From contig NC_049981.1 of the NCBI RefSeq assembly GCF_000003815.2, positions 6,016,949-6,080,948 of the forward strand: DNA of 64,000 nucleotides, read 5' to 3'. The notes beneath the pieces were generated by a model that made no database searches, was not told the origin of the DNA, and was given only the letters and a program-made list of their open reading frames with translations. How positions within the stretch are numbered: the stretch's first letter is position 1; each line of letters opens with the position of its first letter. Source of the DNA: Branchiostoma floridae. Taxonomy: Eukaryota; Chordata; Leptocardii; Amphioxiformes; Branchiostomatidae. The translations under genes were made by a program, and so were the position numbers. Shown in pieces: positions 46,831 through 57,962 of this stretch.

Positions 46831-48086
46831 GGTGCGGTGTAGCAACGGTCATGCCTTAAACGACGCTAGTCTCGAACGAATTCAAATGTGAAACATGTAA
46901 TTGCTTACATACATTATCCACATGTGCCAAAATTTATTTTGATGTGAATATTATCTAAAAAGGTACAGTAGGGAATTTCTGATCAGACAATGTGACAACA
47001 TTCTGATGATTACATAAGTTAAGTCTTGCACATTAATTTTGATACAAGTAAGTTTAGAAATGTAATTTTCGGCTTTAGATGCATTTTAAGTTATTTGTTA
47101 ATTCTGTACAAGGATATTTTAATATCAATGCCATGATTAGAATTGATTAATTGATGTATAGATTAAGAAAGCATCACTTACTTTCATTTTCTTATCGTTT
47201 TCAAGATTAATTGTGTTTAGAAAAAGAAACGCACTTTTTTGCCTGGACTATGTATGAAATTGCATCAAAATGTACAATTAAATATAAGAAACGTAGTATA
47301 TATGAAAACACAAGCATTTCATGTATACAAGACTATATGAAATGCCGTGTATTGGTGTGAGATCATATGGTTGTCTAGCAGGGCTATTGTGATACAATTA
47401 GGTTGGTAGCAGAAGAAATGGAAGATGCAATTTGCTGTCCACGTTTTAACAACTTACATTAGTCAGTTGTCCTACTTTACGTGCTCTATGTGTTAAATGA
47501 GAACAACTACAGTTAGGAGCAAAAGAAATTAGTCTCGATGTAAATGTGTCCTACTTTTGTATAGATTTTTATGTTTATATTGTGTACCCACTTTACAAAG
47601 GTTTCATGCTTCAAATTATAATTACACACTATTTTGATCAAGAAGTCATCAGTCTTACATGGCAGGAATGTTGATTAAATTCTCTATTCAGATATTAGAA
47701 TGGCTAAATTTTTACATCTTTGTCTCTATTAGCAGCTCCCTTTTTCGGTATTGCGTAACGTCTAAACAATACAAGGATACCCCGAGAAAATATCATGGCC
47801 ATTCAAAAAAATATTTAAAAAAAAACGCAATTGCCTCCACATATGGACATTTATATAACGTTCCTTGTTGTTATACAACCAGTAAAAGACACGTAGGCAT
47901 GCGTCCTGTAGCGATCAGTGTGCTATACTTTGCTATCTGAGGATTGAAGATAGTACATTTTTTATCGCAAAGAGACAACAACATTGACGATCAACGAGGC
48001 AACGGATTTCTTGATCAATCTTGAGCTGTGGCTTCCTTCCATCATGGGTTCTCTGGCTTTAAGTCGAATACGGAAGGGCGTCACTA
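46831..48086. other. intergenic region A3-C3
   Basis: No gene. D-type then B-type 3' flank sequence to about 47450, followed by C-type upstream sequence. A B gene appears to have been deleted here, leaving only its flank. Confidence 0.5.
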
Positions 48087-48117
48087 CCCAAACATAGGTA
48101 CTCATTTTCACCCGAGT
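48087..48117 (+). promoter_or_regulatory. conserved upstream box of C3
   Basis: CCCAAACATAGGTACTCAT variant, 194 bases before the ATG. Confidence 0.4.
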
Positions 48118-48280
48118 AGAGTAGTGTGATATGTGTGAACTGTCTTTCAAAGGTGTATAACGTCGTTGCCTTCTACTGATTCAATCTCTAACGATCAATT
48201 TCTAACTCTACAACCAAAAATATAAAACTACCTTGTCATCCCACGTTGTCAGTGTACTAGGTTAACATTTCCGTACACAA

Positions 48281-49174
48281 ATGAAAGCGTATTGGCTGTT
48301 CATTCGAATCATTCTTTGTTGGTTGTTTGTTTGCACGAGGGGCAACACTCTGCCAACTGGCTGTACTAGTCCAGGGACATCTACCATAAGTTGCTACTCA
48401 GGGCAATTTACTGCGTTGCCAAAAGGACTACCTGCAAATACTACCCGCCTGTATGTCTCATTCAGCAATCTGAGGCATCTTGCATATTTTCCACCACTAC
48501 AAAAACTCGTTTCCCTCAGGTTGAGATACAACAACATCGAATCGATTGAGTGGCTGGAACTCCGCTTTTTACCGGCGTTGGAGTACCTACAACTGTCCAG
48601 GAACAAACTGACACACGTGAATTTGGACGTCGTCGTTGAACATCTTCCAAACCTGAGTTTGGTGGATCTGACGAGTAACAGACTTGCAACCGTGTCGGAA
48701 AAAGAGTTAGCACTACCCTTCTTGGATAGAGTGCGAATCGGCGATAACCCTTTAAACTGTGACTGTGACTTGCTGTGGTTAATTCAGAAGACTAGTTGTT
48801 TGAAAGAATGCATGGGAGCATTTGCAGCTTGCTGTCCTAAGTGTGAGGCATGCGTTCTACGTGATGTTTCGTTTGGGTACGATACTCTGCTGTGTGCGAG
48901 CCCACAGCACATGAAAGGAGTGCCCTTAGCGAGTGCTGGTATCCACTTGACATCCTGTTTGACAAAACGGTCTGACACGACAATAATATGGACTCAAGCT
49001 ACTGTACAGACTAAGGCGTCAACTGATCTGTCGTTTTCTGTTGGTTATACAATGGATCAAGAAAAAGTATCACTGTCTAAATATGGTACAGATGACACAA
49101 CTACGAACGCTCGCGATCGGATCTCGCCTCTTCAGAAAGGCTGCATGAACAAAATACAGTGGAAACTGGTGTAG
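48281..49174 (+). CDS. C3: LRR ectodomain gene lacking membrane helix and tail
   Basis: 297 residues: signal peptide (1-24), LRRNT, LRRs, intact ten-cysteine LRRCT and a short stalk. Relative to C1 the stalk frame shifts near codon 275, and a stop follows at 49172-49174. Just after it (about 49205) the sequence joins the C-type 3' flank (matching about 16308), so helix and tail have been deleted. The product would be secreted if made. It may be a pseudogene, but the ectodomain frame is clean. Confidence 0.7.
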   Translation: MKAYWLFIRIILCWLFVCTRGNTLPTGCTSPGTSTISCYSGQFTALPKGLPANTTRLYVSFSNLRHLAYFPPLQKLVSLRLRYNNIESIEWLELRFLPALEYLQLSRNKLTHVNLDVVVEHLPNLSLVDLTSNRLATVSEKELALPFLDRVRIGDNPLNCDCDLLWLIQKTSCLKECMGAFAACCPKCEACVLRDVSFGYDTLLCASPQHMKGVPLASAGIHLTSCLTKRSDTTIIWTQATVQTKASTDLSFSVGYTMDQEKVSLSKYGTDDTTTNARDRISPLQKGCMNKIQWKLV

Positions 49175-50334
49175 TTTTTCATACTATTTTTTAAAACAAA
49201 ATGATTTTGCCTCCAACAGCGCCATTCCGACCCACACCCTTACCCATTGAGGTCAGAAACCACACAACATTGCATCGTTAAAGGAGTTTCCTAACGTAAA
49301 TTAGTGACGGATTTTGTATGAAAGAGGTGTTTGCCTTAGATGCATTTTTAGAGAAGCATTGTTCACGAATATTAGAAGTAAAGCACATATCTCTCTTACC
49401 GTTGCACAAAACTATATTTTCCATATATTGCTATCATGTTCATCTCATATATCCTTCTACGTTTGTCAATTTATTTATACATTATCCAAATGCGAGATGT
49501 AGGTCACTTATGCATAACTGTGCTGTTGTCGATAATATTTTGTTGTTCTGTATGTAGCCTCGTACACATGTCTATAAAGCTAGTAGTTTCTTATTGGTTG
49601 CCGGCATACATTGTACCTTGTGCTATTGTCGAGCAATAAAATTCATTCATTTATTCATTGTCTTAATTGGAATTCATGACTTGGTGTATAGATTATGAAA
49701 GCTAGCCTCGTTGAGTACGACATTGCGTTAAAATATACAGTTAACTATAAGGAACGTATATCTTAACATGATTGCATGACATGTACACATAGTATGAGTG
49801 TGTATTTGTCTTGCAGTGCATTGATGATATCACTGTTCATTTAGGCTGGTACGTAGCAGTAACACTAGAGAATGAAGGATTGATAGGACGCATTGATTGT
49901 GTTTGAACAATTCACATTTCTTGGCTACTATCATACTCCATAAGAGGGACACTTCACTATTTTCAATCATAAATTTTAGCAGTTCTTTAAAGAGAAAAAA
50001 ACATTCCAATGTTTACGTTAAGCCATATAAAAAGAGGAGGTTGAAAATGTTTGCAAATCAATTTTTTTGCAATAACGGATCCCAGACAACAATTACTAAA
50101 ATAGAATTAGTTCTCGGCAATTACCAAAGTAATATGCGTTCCCCGCAATTATTAAATTAACAGCCGTATCCCCAGACAATATCATTTCATTCGTTCTGAC
50201 GTAGCTTATATACACATGCATACATAAAGGCACGTGTCATAAAGGAACGAGGCGATAAAAAAGGGGTCAGGTAGTCTGAGATAAGTTGTTTTTTGCCTTT
50301 TTTCTAATGACTAATCAATCCTATCCTGTACAAT
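49175..50334. other. C3 3' flank
   Basis: No gene. Shares the C-type flank including the LINE 3' end relic (about 49590-49660). Confidence 0.5.
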
Positions 50335-50481
50335 GCTGCCGACAATATTTTTTAAGAAAAGGCGCCAAATTTTGTTGTTCTGGTACATGCCGTTTAGGAG
50401 CTATACAACGTCAAAGTTGGCGCAGACACTTTTAGCAAACCGCCCCCCCCCCCCCCTTCCCCACCCCCAGTCTGGATAGGG
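50335..50481. mobile_element. solo end of a TTAA MITE
   Basis: Right 150 bases of the 908-bp subfamily: C run, then CAGTCTGGATAGGG and TTGA in place of TTAA. The rest is missing. Confidence 0.65.
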
Positions 50482-51469
50482 TTGAGAAAGCATTTAAAAT
50501 CAGCACTTTACCTACTTCAGCAAATTGAACGTTTATAGATAATAAGCAGTAAACAAGGTTTTTGCACGTCATTTAAAAATCGTTAAAATTGTAACAAGAT
50601 ACCTGATTAGAAAGTATATTGTTTGATATAGCATGTTTTGCTGTCTTTTTAAATCTCACGTATCGGATTTCTTTGCCATCACAACTTTACTTTTACGCTT
50701 TTACGCTAACTTTTGAAAGTGTTGGCGCGTTTACATTGAAGCGTATGTTTCCTCGGCCGACCTTTTGTTGAGTGAGGCCCGGTTGGTACTTATGAATAAC
50801 ACTGAATACGAGAAGAAATATTACAAAGTCGTCTTGCAACTTTAACAAAACATTAATAACCACAAATAAACAAAACGTTAAAGTGAATAAACAGAAATTT
50901 TCTAGAAAGGTAATTTATATCAAATATTGGTAACTTTATGATATGTATGTTGTTTGTTGTTTGTTTATACAATGTATGTTGTTTCAAATTAGTCGCAACG
51001 AAATTTAAATATGGATTATGTTAGTGCTCACACTCGTGTCCACATGTGACCTACTTTTGCAATGATCACTCGTCGCTGTTCCACGTGTTAATTAACTGGA
51101 ACTTTAGTTAGGACAAAATTAAATTAGTCTCGATGTAAATGCGTCCTACTTTTGTGAAGAGTCATCGTTTATCAAGTATCCACGTGTAATATTTTTACAA
51201 GAAGTCACACATCTTAGATTGCAGTCTTTTCTTTTACTTCCGGCGTGTTGTTTTCGATACGTAGTTTTGCTTCTGTAGATACCAGTTTTATGATATTGTG
51301 AGAGGTAGTTTGATGGTATGTGATAAATGTCCATGTTTTAGTGGCTGCATTTTTTAGAACGTGTTGATTCCTATTTGGAGACCTAAAGATGAGATTAAAG
51401 TGGTGAGTTCATTTTTTTCTATTCGCCTTTGGACAGACGGGGACAGTGTGGCACTGTACCCAAGTTTTG
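50482..51469. other. intergenic region before the SINE
   Basis: No gene seen. AT-rich DNA. About 51000-51180 keeps family flank words such as TTAGTCTCGATGTAAATGCG. Confidence 0.4.
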
Positions 51470-51630
51470 TAACTTATATTAACAGTGCCACATACAGGGT
51501 ACAGACAGAACGAACCTTTAAAAGTGCATTTCTCAAGGGCACAACGTCGGAGGCACGACGGGGATCGAACTCAGGAGCTCTAGATTCCGAGCCGAACGCT
51601 CTACTAGTTACGGCATACACGACGTCACTG
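51470..51630 (-). mobile_element. tRNA-derived SINE
   Basis: On the minus strand, a box A-like TAACTAGTAGAGCG and box B-like GAGTTCGATCCC precede a body with TGCCCTTGAGAAATGCAC, which resembles the body of the SINE at 3050. Confidence 0.55.
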
Positions 51631-52264
51631 TGTGTTCATTCCATTAATTATTTTAAATACAAACTCTTCTTACAACAAAAGGTTAATAGTATCCATACAT
51701 ATTGGACAATATTTCTCAGACATAATTCCAAATAAAGTAGTTTGTGACACATATCAAACTATAGGATACTCACACAAAAATTAGTCTGCAATACCTGCAA
51801 TACGTGTCCTATTTTTGTACACTGTTATTGCATATGCAAGACTCAAACTTTTGTACCAAAAGCCACGAGTTGCTGTATTACGTTACAAGAATGCAATCTT
51901 CTATTATTAGAATATGTTGTGTTCATTATGCATATCATTTGACGCCTTTCTCTTATCATTTCACGTCAAAGCAATTCCTTCCAAGGGTCCTGTTTTTTGG
52001 TAAGAGGTGCATTTATTTCCGTGTAAAAAGTTGACATTCAAGCTTTACGAAAAGTGAACTCCCTTTGAGGAAGAAGACTCCCAGCGAGCAAGAGCTACCT
52101 CTGTCTTCTCAAGTATCAACAAGTTGGCTTTCTCAATTGCAGCAGCGCTGAAGAACCGGAAAAACCAAAGGTCTGTAATTTTAGGAAGCATTGTCTTGAT
52201 AAGGATACCTGAGAATTTGCCCTGTTACATCATCAATATCTTACATACTAGTATACCTGCCACC

Positions 52265-53501
52265 ATGATTTGCAAACGTCGTCGAAACCGGGGTAAACCA
52301 AGACGAAAGAGCAAGTTCTTCTTCATACCTATCATCCTACTCTGCGTTATGCCTTGTATTGGGAACCAGATCAGTGGCTGCAAAAATGCAGAGACAAGAA
52401 ACAGGAAGCCGGTGGTCGTTTGTACGTTTAAACGACTTAACTTAAGCCATTTTCCTGTGGGGCTACCAGCAAACGTATCTCGATTACATGTCTCCTTCAA
52501 CGACTTAAGTCACCTCACACGTATTCCGTCTCTTTCTAATTTGGCCCATCTGGATGTCAGATTCAATCATATTAAAACGATCTCCTGGATGTCACTCAAA
52601 AATTTACCATCCTTATCCCATCTCTACTTGTCCTTCAACAGAATAACAAACGTGAACTTGGGTGACGTCATGAAATACCTCACTAAACTGCAGTTCGTAG
52701 GTCTCTCAAACAACATGATCGCATCTGTATCTGTAAACGAGTTAGGACTTTCTAATATATTGATGCAGATAGATATTAACCAGAACCCGTTTCATTGTGA
52801 TTGCGCGATGCTGTGGCTGATCAACAAGACCAAATGTTTACAAAGGTGTACGGCTGCGTTTTCGTCTTGCTGCTCTCAATGTGATGCTTGTTTTCTGGTG
52901 CCTTGGCTTAGCCTGACGCGTCTTGCGTGTGAAAGTCCGGGATCCCATAGACACAAGGGGACTCCCTTTATCACAATTAGATCTAACTCAGAAGACGTGT
53001 GAAGACAACACTACCACAGTAAATGCACAAACGAAATCTCTTCCTGTGACAATTGCAACTTTTTCTTTTGATTATGAACGGACCTACGCAACCAAAATTA
53101 CCAATTTGTTTCGAGTTCAAGGTAAGGATGAAGGCATAACTCTTCCCGGAACTAAGGCAGGAAAAAACATATACCAAAATACTACGATCGTGTTAACGGC
53201 AAAGAAAGGAACAAAAGTTAAAATTGCTTTACACATGTTAACTTTCACGTCAGTAGGTTTGATGGTGCTGCCTTTTATGTACGTCTGTGCGAAAACATTA
53301 ATAAAGACACTCCAGTCTCGAATCTCTGACGAAAAAGGCAATTCTACGGTTTCCTATGACACCAGACTGCACCATGTTTCTCTCTCCTCCTCCAACACCA
53401 CACACTATGCCGCCAGCGACGCAGGGATACAGCAACTACCTATTACCGGCGATGATCTTAACTCTACCGGGGCTTCAGACCCGGGCTCCTCGGTGCTGTA
53501 A
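52265..53501 (+). pseudogene. E1: diverged LRR receptor gene with one frameshift
   Basis: The ATG at 52265 sits in a good context (GCCACCATGA). A basic N-terminus (R/K-rich, 4-16) precedes a hydrophobic signal (about 18-32), then LRRNT, about four LRRs and an LRRCT with C-x-C-x10-C-x3-C-x6-CC-x2-C-x2-C-x12-C. After C-E-S-P (about 52940) the frame slips by one base. The next frame carries the last LRRCT cysteine (Q-K-T-C, 52998-53000), stalk, membrane helix (about 53220-53300) and tail to 53501. The tail keeps one N-T-T-H-Y where paralogues have N-T-A-Y. A single shift could be an assembly error; otherwise it is a young pseudogene. Confidence 0.75.
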
Positions 53502-54240
53502 GCGTCTAGCCCCGCCTGGTCAGCTGTGCTCATGCCGGTAATTTTGCCTGCATGAATTCTATTGCAATTTACAATAGAGCCTTTCAGGAAGTGAGGCAAA
53601 CATTCCTTTACGTGTGAAGAAACTCGCTCTTGTAGCTCCTGTAGTCTGAATTCTCAGTGATCAAGGCACCACAACGCGCAGGAACAGTGATTGACACTTA
53701 TGTAATTAATGTATCTGTAGTATACATTTCTTGAGACAAAGTTTGTAAACAGATGCAGACAGTTTGAAAGCAACAGAAACAAAAATACGTTTCTGCATTA
53801 ATGAAGAACTTATCACCTCTTGTCAAAATCTATGAAGGTGGCATTGTACAAAAGTGACTAACAAAATATTTTTATGGATCCTGTAATGACACTAAACACG
53901 TAGCCAGTGGATTATGTACAATGTTTTTGTTTATTTATTAGGAATGGTGCAAGTCATTATATTTAGTTAGCATATAGGCAGCTTTCACTGGAAACAAATC
54001 AACAAATTTACAAACTGAAAAGTACGAATCCTACATGTACAATGATTCAGTAGCATGCAGGCCATTACAGAACTATACATGCGATGATTTGAACATACTA
54101 AGAGACAATAAAAATTGCGTTGTACATACTGCCTTATTAACTTTTATTTTGAATGTAATGTTAACGTATTAGACATGTGTAAGGTAGATTGTTTGTGCAG
54201 TTCATTAGCTTTAAGTTAGTAATTAGCTTATTTATCTAAA
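53502..54240. other. E1 3' flank
   Basis: No gene. An AATAAA at about 54105 could be the poly(A) signal of E1, 600 bases after its stop. Confidence 0.4.
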
Positions 54241-54242
54241 TA

Positions 54243-54429
54243 CTGTAAATGTATTTAAGTTCGCGGAGATGCGACAGAACGGACTTTTTGCGGTGGTTCG
54301 CGGTAACAACATAGACTGCAAACTAATACCAAAACAGAAAAAAGTTCGCGGTGGTTTGAAGTTCGCGGTGAAGTGGTCACCGCGAAAACCACGAACATTA
54401 ATCTACCGCGAACGTTTCTGCATTTACAG
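54243..54429. mobile_element. 187-bp TA-flanked MITE
   Basis: Termini CTGTAAATG and its complement, followed on each side by a related arm ending GTTCGCGG. Flanked by TA on both sides, as for Tc1/mariner-type elements. Internal GTTCGCGGTG repeats give a strong fold-back. Confidence 0.7.
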
Positions 54430-55322
54430 TAGTTGATTATTTACTTCAGTAAAGGACATATATCTATACACCCTAGATTTACCGAAGTTCTCTGTCAAGA
54501 GCTTTTAGAAGCATTAAAAATTCTTCGAATTTATTTACAATATACGTTAGCCTACTTATTCAAATAGTTGAGATTTACTTCTGTAAATGACATATATGTA
54601 TATACCCTAGATTTACTCAAGTTCTCTGTAAAGATCTAGAACATTTAGATAATTAATATATATATATATTAATAATAATTAATAATTCTTTTAGAACTTT
54701 TACAATATACTAACTTACGAACGAGGCGGTAGCCTTGCCTGTGTTGTTGAATAAAAAAGAAGCACAAATGAATAAAATGTTTTAAGTCTGTAACTGCAAA
54801 ATTATATAATGAAAACTTAGCTTTGTGCTTATTTCTATAAAATGAACTATGATGTTTGAGTACGTGGTTACTTTGTCGTTGATACTAGTATGAAATGTTG
54901 AAAATGTGCAAAATATTCGAACTGAAGAATAAATCTAAATAATATTTATTCTGATAATAAAAATTGTGACTCAAAACACGTGTTATATTGCACACCTTTG
55001 TAAGTACGTGGTTGAAGTGAATGCCCTTGTGTTCATTTGTACTGGTCATGATTATTAAATGTTCGTCCCAGTTTCACTCAAAGCACGTGTTTCATTGTGT
55101 TGCATGATTAATTTCCACGTGCTGAAAAAATACAAATGATTGTTGATTTTTTTTCAAATCTAGAACGAAATTTGTGCCATTATGCTTCTGCCATACTTTA
55201 TAGACTAGCCTAGAGGAGGTTTTGTACCATTCCATTAGAGCACTCGAGCAAACTGCATGAAAGGGTAAAATGAAAATGTATTTGTTAATGTATAATCATT
55301 ACTTTATGGCAACAGCCAAAAG

Positions 55323-55372
55323 AGCCCCCCCCCCCAAGGTATCACAAAAAAGACCAGTCTAGATTGAGTTAA
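55323..55372. mobile_element. degraded TTAA MITE end
   Basis: C run, then CCAGTCTAGATTGAG and TTAA, a worn version of the termini at 17684 and 50481. Confidence 0.5.
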
Positions 55373-55845
55373 TAACATGTAATAAATAGGAGTACCTTAT
55401 ACTTTACGTAATACTACTGAATACTGAACCAGAAAGTGTGTAGAGACACACTATCATTGTCTGTTTTAACATCATGTAATGAATAGGAGTACCTTATACT
55501 TTACGTAATACTACTGAATCGGAAAGTGTGTAGAGACACACTATCATTGTCTGTTTTAACATCATGTAATAAATAGGAGTACCTTATACTTAACGACATC
55601 ATCATCATCATGTAATAAATAGGAGTACCTTATACTTAACGTAATACTACTGAATCCGAAAGTGTGTAGAGACACACTATCATTGTCTGTTTTAACATCA
55701 TGTAATAAATAGGAGTACCTTATACTTTACGTAATACTACGAATCAAAAAGTATGTAGAGACACACTATCATTGTCTGTCTTAACATCATGTAATGAATA
55801 GGATTACCTTATACTTTACGTAATACTACTGAATCAGAAAGTTAA
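55372..55845. repeat. tandem repeat, about 91-bp unit, about five copies
   Basis: The unit contains AATAGGAGTACCTTATACTT and the small hairpin GTGTGTAGAGACACAC. One copy (about 55560-55600) is cut short and followed by a CATCAT run. It lies between the convergent E1 and E2. Confidence 0.85.
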
Positions 55846-56097
55846 AGTAAATGCATTACTATGAAATTGAATCTCGTACAAGAGAGAGTGTCGATAATGT
55901 GACGATATATGCACAACATCAAGTTCAAGATATATTGACCTCTGCAAATAATAGATTCACCTGTTCCATTGTTTTTAGTTCTAGATACACCCTAAATGAT
56001 TAACTGAGTGTAGCATGTTCTAATAGTATGTTAACACGAGACTGACTAAAGTAACCAACTGTTCTTTACATACCGATCATTTCTTTAAAAAGAATCC

Positions 56098-57444
56098 TCA
56101 AGGAATTTCCTCATATTCCTGTACTGTGTTTCCTATTGGCGTTAAACTTCGAGAAACTTGGTGTGAAATTGACGATTGTGATTTAGCTGGTTCTGCGCTT
56201 CTACCATATGCAGTGTCTTGTATTGGCGGGACCATTTCAAATGTACTGACTCGAGGTAGAGATAGGATGTCAGAAGAACCGGACAGTTTGTGTAGATGGC
56301 TGTTTCTAATGTAGGCAGTGTTTGCTAGAGGAGGTATGATAGGATGCATCCTCATATTTGTTTGGGCGGTAGTGACATCGTTGTTGTCTTCCGAGCTGCA
56401 ACATCGGTGCTTCCAAAGGATTTTTATAGCCACAGCTGAAACCAAACTTAGCAGCAACGGAACAGCTAAAGCGGTTGTCACTGCGAGCCAGATTAGAGTA
56501 TGTGACTTACTGTTCTTCCTTTGAAAAACATTTGTCGATTTAGCCGTTGTAGTCGAGGACACAATTGTGTCTTTACGGGTTTTCGTAAGATGAGTGCCAT
56601 TCTGAAGAAGTATAGTATATGTATCATGATTTTTATGTACTTTATAAAAATATGAGCTGGTTCCTGCAAAGTTTTCAGGTGCCGATGTTTGTACATATGT
56701 GGTAGCAGTTGTGTCTTTCGCGCATGGTATCTGAGAACTAGCGACATTTCTAAAGGAAAGCCCTTTAAGATTTGTTGGACTGGCACAAGCAAAGCCGTTC
56801 ATAATTAAATGGGAATTAAGAAAACAACTATCACACCGAAGGCAACACCCCGTATGTCTTCCTTTGCATCCTTCCATACACTGAATACTGCTGATGAGCC
56901 ATAATAGTCTACAATCGCAGCTAAATGGGTTGTTCTTTAGGAGTGCCTGGTTCAAGAAAGGAAGCCCTAAACCGCGTTGAGAAAGCGAGGCTATCATGTT
57001 GTTTGATAGCTCTACGTACCGTAGTTTTGGAAGTTGCTTGATGGCTATACCTAGATTCACGTGTGCAATTCTGTTGAAGGACAAGTATAAATACGTTAAG
57101 GACGGCAGATTCCTAAGTTCTATCCAAGAAACGGTTGCGATTCGGTTGGACTTTAATTTCAAGGAGACTAGTTTATCAAGTGGAGGGATGTTGGTAAGGT
57201 TCTCGATATCGTTAAATGAGGCGTCCAAACGAATGACTTCAGTATGCAACGCAGGAAGGTCTCTTAACCTAAGACTTTTAAAGTTGCAAGAAACATAACA
57301 TGTCTGATTTGTTAGGCAGCTTCTTTCGCAGCCTACAAGATGTTCTCCGTGGCAAGGCGGTGCCAAGACTAGAATAAGGAGTACAGGCAGAAAGTAGCAG
57401 CTTCTTGCTGTTTGGTCCTCCAAACTCTGACGTCCTGGAATCAT
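56098..57444 (-). CDS. E2: diverged single-exon LRR transmembrane receptor, intact
   Basis: 448 residues from the ATG at 57444 (context AACATGA). The frame is open 27 codons further upstream and an ATG five codons earlier is an alternative. Signal peptide about 1-33, LRRNT with C39, C43, C49 and C53, about four LRRs (68-165), LRRCT 173-241 with ten cysteines in the family spacing (C-x-C-x10-C-x3-C-x6-CC-x2-C-x2-C-x12-C-x20-C), stalk, membrane helix about 316-342 and a 106-residue tail. The tail has I-I-P-P-L-A-N-T-A-Y (Y378), M-V-P-P-I-Q-D-T-A-Y (Y413) and a worn third unit T-P-I-G-N-T...E-Y. Elsewhere it is far diverged from the array, so these shared parts are probably under constraint. Convergent with E1. 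Confidence 0.85.
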   Translation of the reverse strand: MIPGRQSLEDQTARSCYFLPVLLILVLAPPCHGEHLVGCERSCLTNQTCYVSCNFKSLRLRDLPALHTEVIRLDASFNDIENLTNIPPLDKLVSLKLKSNRIATVSWIELRNLPSLTYLYLSFNRIAHVNLGIAIKQLPKLRYVELSNNMIASLSQRGLGLPFLNQALLKNNPFSCDCRLLWLISSIQCMEGCKGRHTGCCLRCDSCFLNSHLIMNGFACASPTNLKGLSFRNVASSQIPCAKDTTATTYVQTSAPENFAGTSSYFYKVHKNHDTYTILLQNGTHLTKTRKDTIVSSTTTAKSTNVFQRKNSKSHTLIWLAVTTALAVPLLLSLVSAVAIKILWKHRCCSSEDNNDVTTAQTNMRMHPIIPPLANTAYIRNSHLHKLSGSSDILSLPRVSTFEMVPPIQDTAYGRSAEPAKSQSSISHQVSRSLTPIGNTVQEYEEIP

Positions 57445-57839
57445 GTTGATTTCGAACATGTAGATCTGCAAACATATCAGAGAGTAAATTAAGTAAACTG
57501 GGCAATCTGAATAAGGGCAAAACATGGCTTTTGGTTAGTAGTGCAATGGCTCGTTTATTCGGCTAAGCACTTCTTATAACCCCTACTCTTCGTGTGGTGT
57601 GTGTTTTGTCGTATAGAAATATCATATTACAAACATAATCTACCGTTATTTGAAAAACTTACAGCCTAAAAATAAACACGCCCTAATGTGCATCATGGTG
57701 CGGCGATCAAGGATAGAAATTCATATTGTAAGATACGCCTAATAGCAATCACTTACAACAGTGATTCATGATTTTTGAAACGGTCATGTTTCAGACATCA
57801 TGACCCTTGATCTTTCGTCAGTGACACTGTATAGACCAA

Positions 57840-57962
57840 TTTGAAGAGCATGTTTTATACAAATTCACCAAATTTGGGGCTCTATCGTAAGCCGTTCTGG
57901 CGTTATACGTCAAAAAAGTTGGCGCAGGCCTCAAAAGGCCCCTCCCCCCTGACTGAATAGGG
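57840..57962. mobile_element. solo end of a TTAA MITE
   Basis: Contains AAGCCGTTCTGGCGTTATA, a C run, then GACTGAATAGGG and TTAG. Same family as the C1 element. Confidence 0.6.

Noticed and set aside
47659-47940. Possible upstream peptide starting M-A-G-M-L-I-K
   Set aside because: The frame closes early in the C1 copy (about 10890) and varies in others; shared only as part of the duplicated upstream DNA.
51552-51626. A tRNA gene on the minus strand
   Set aside because: Box A- and B-like words are present but no cloverleaf with paired acceptor stem can be drawn; better read as a SINE head.
53356-53541. 61-codon Pro-rich frame overlapping the E1 tail
   Set aside because: The other frame carries the helix and the N-T-T-H-Y motif and fits the family better.
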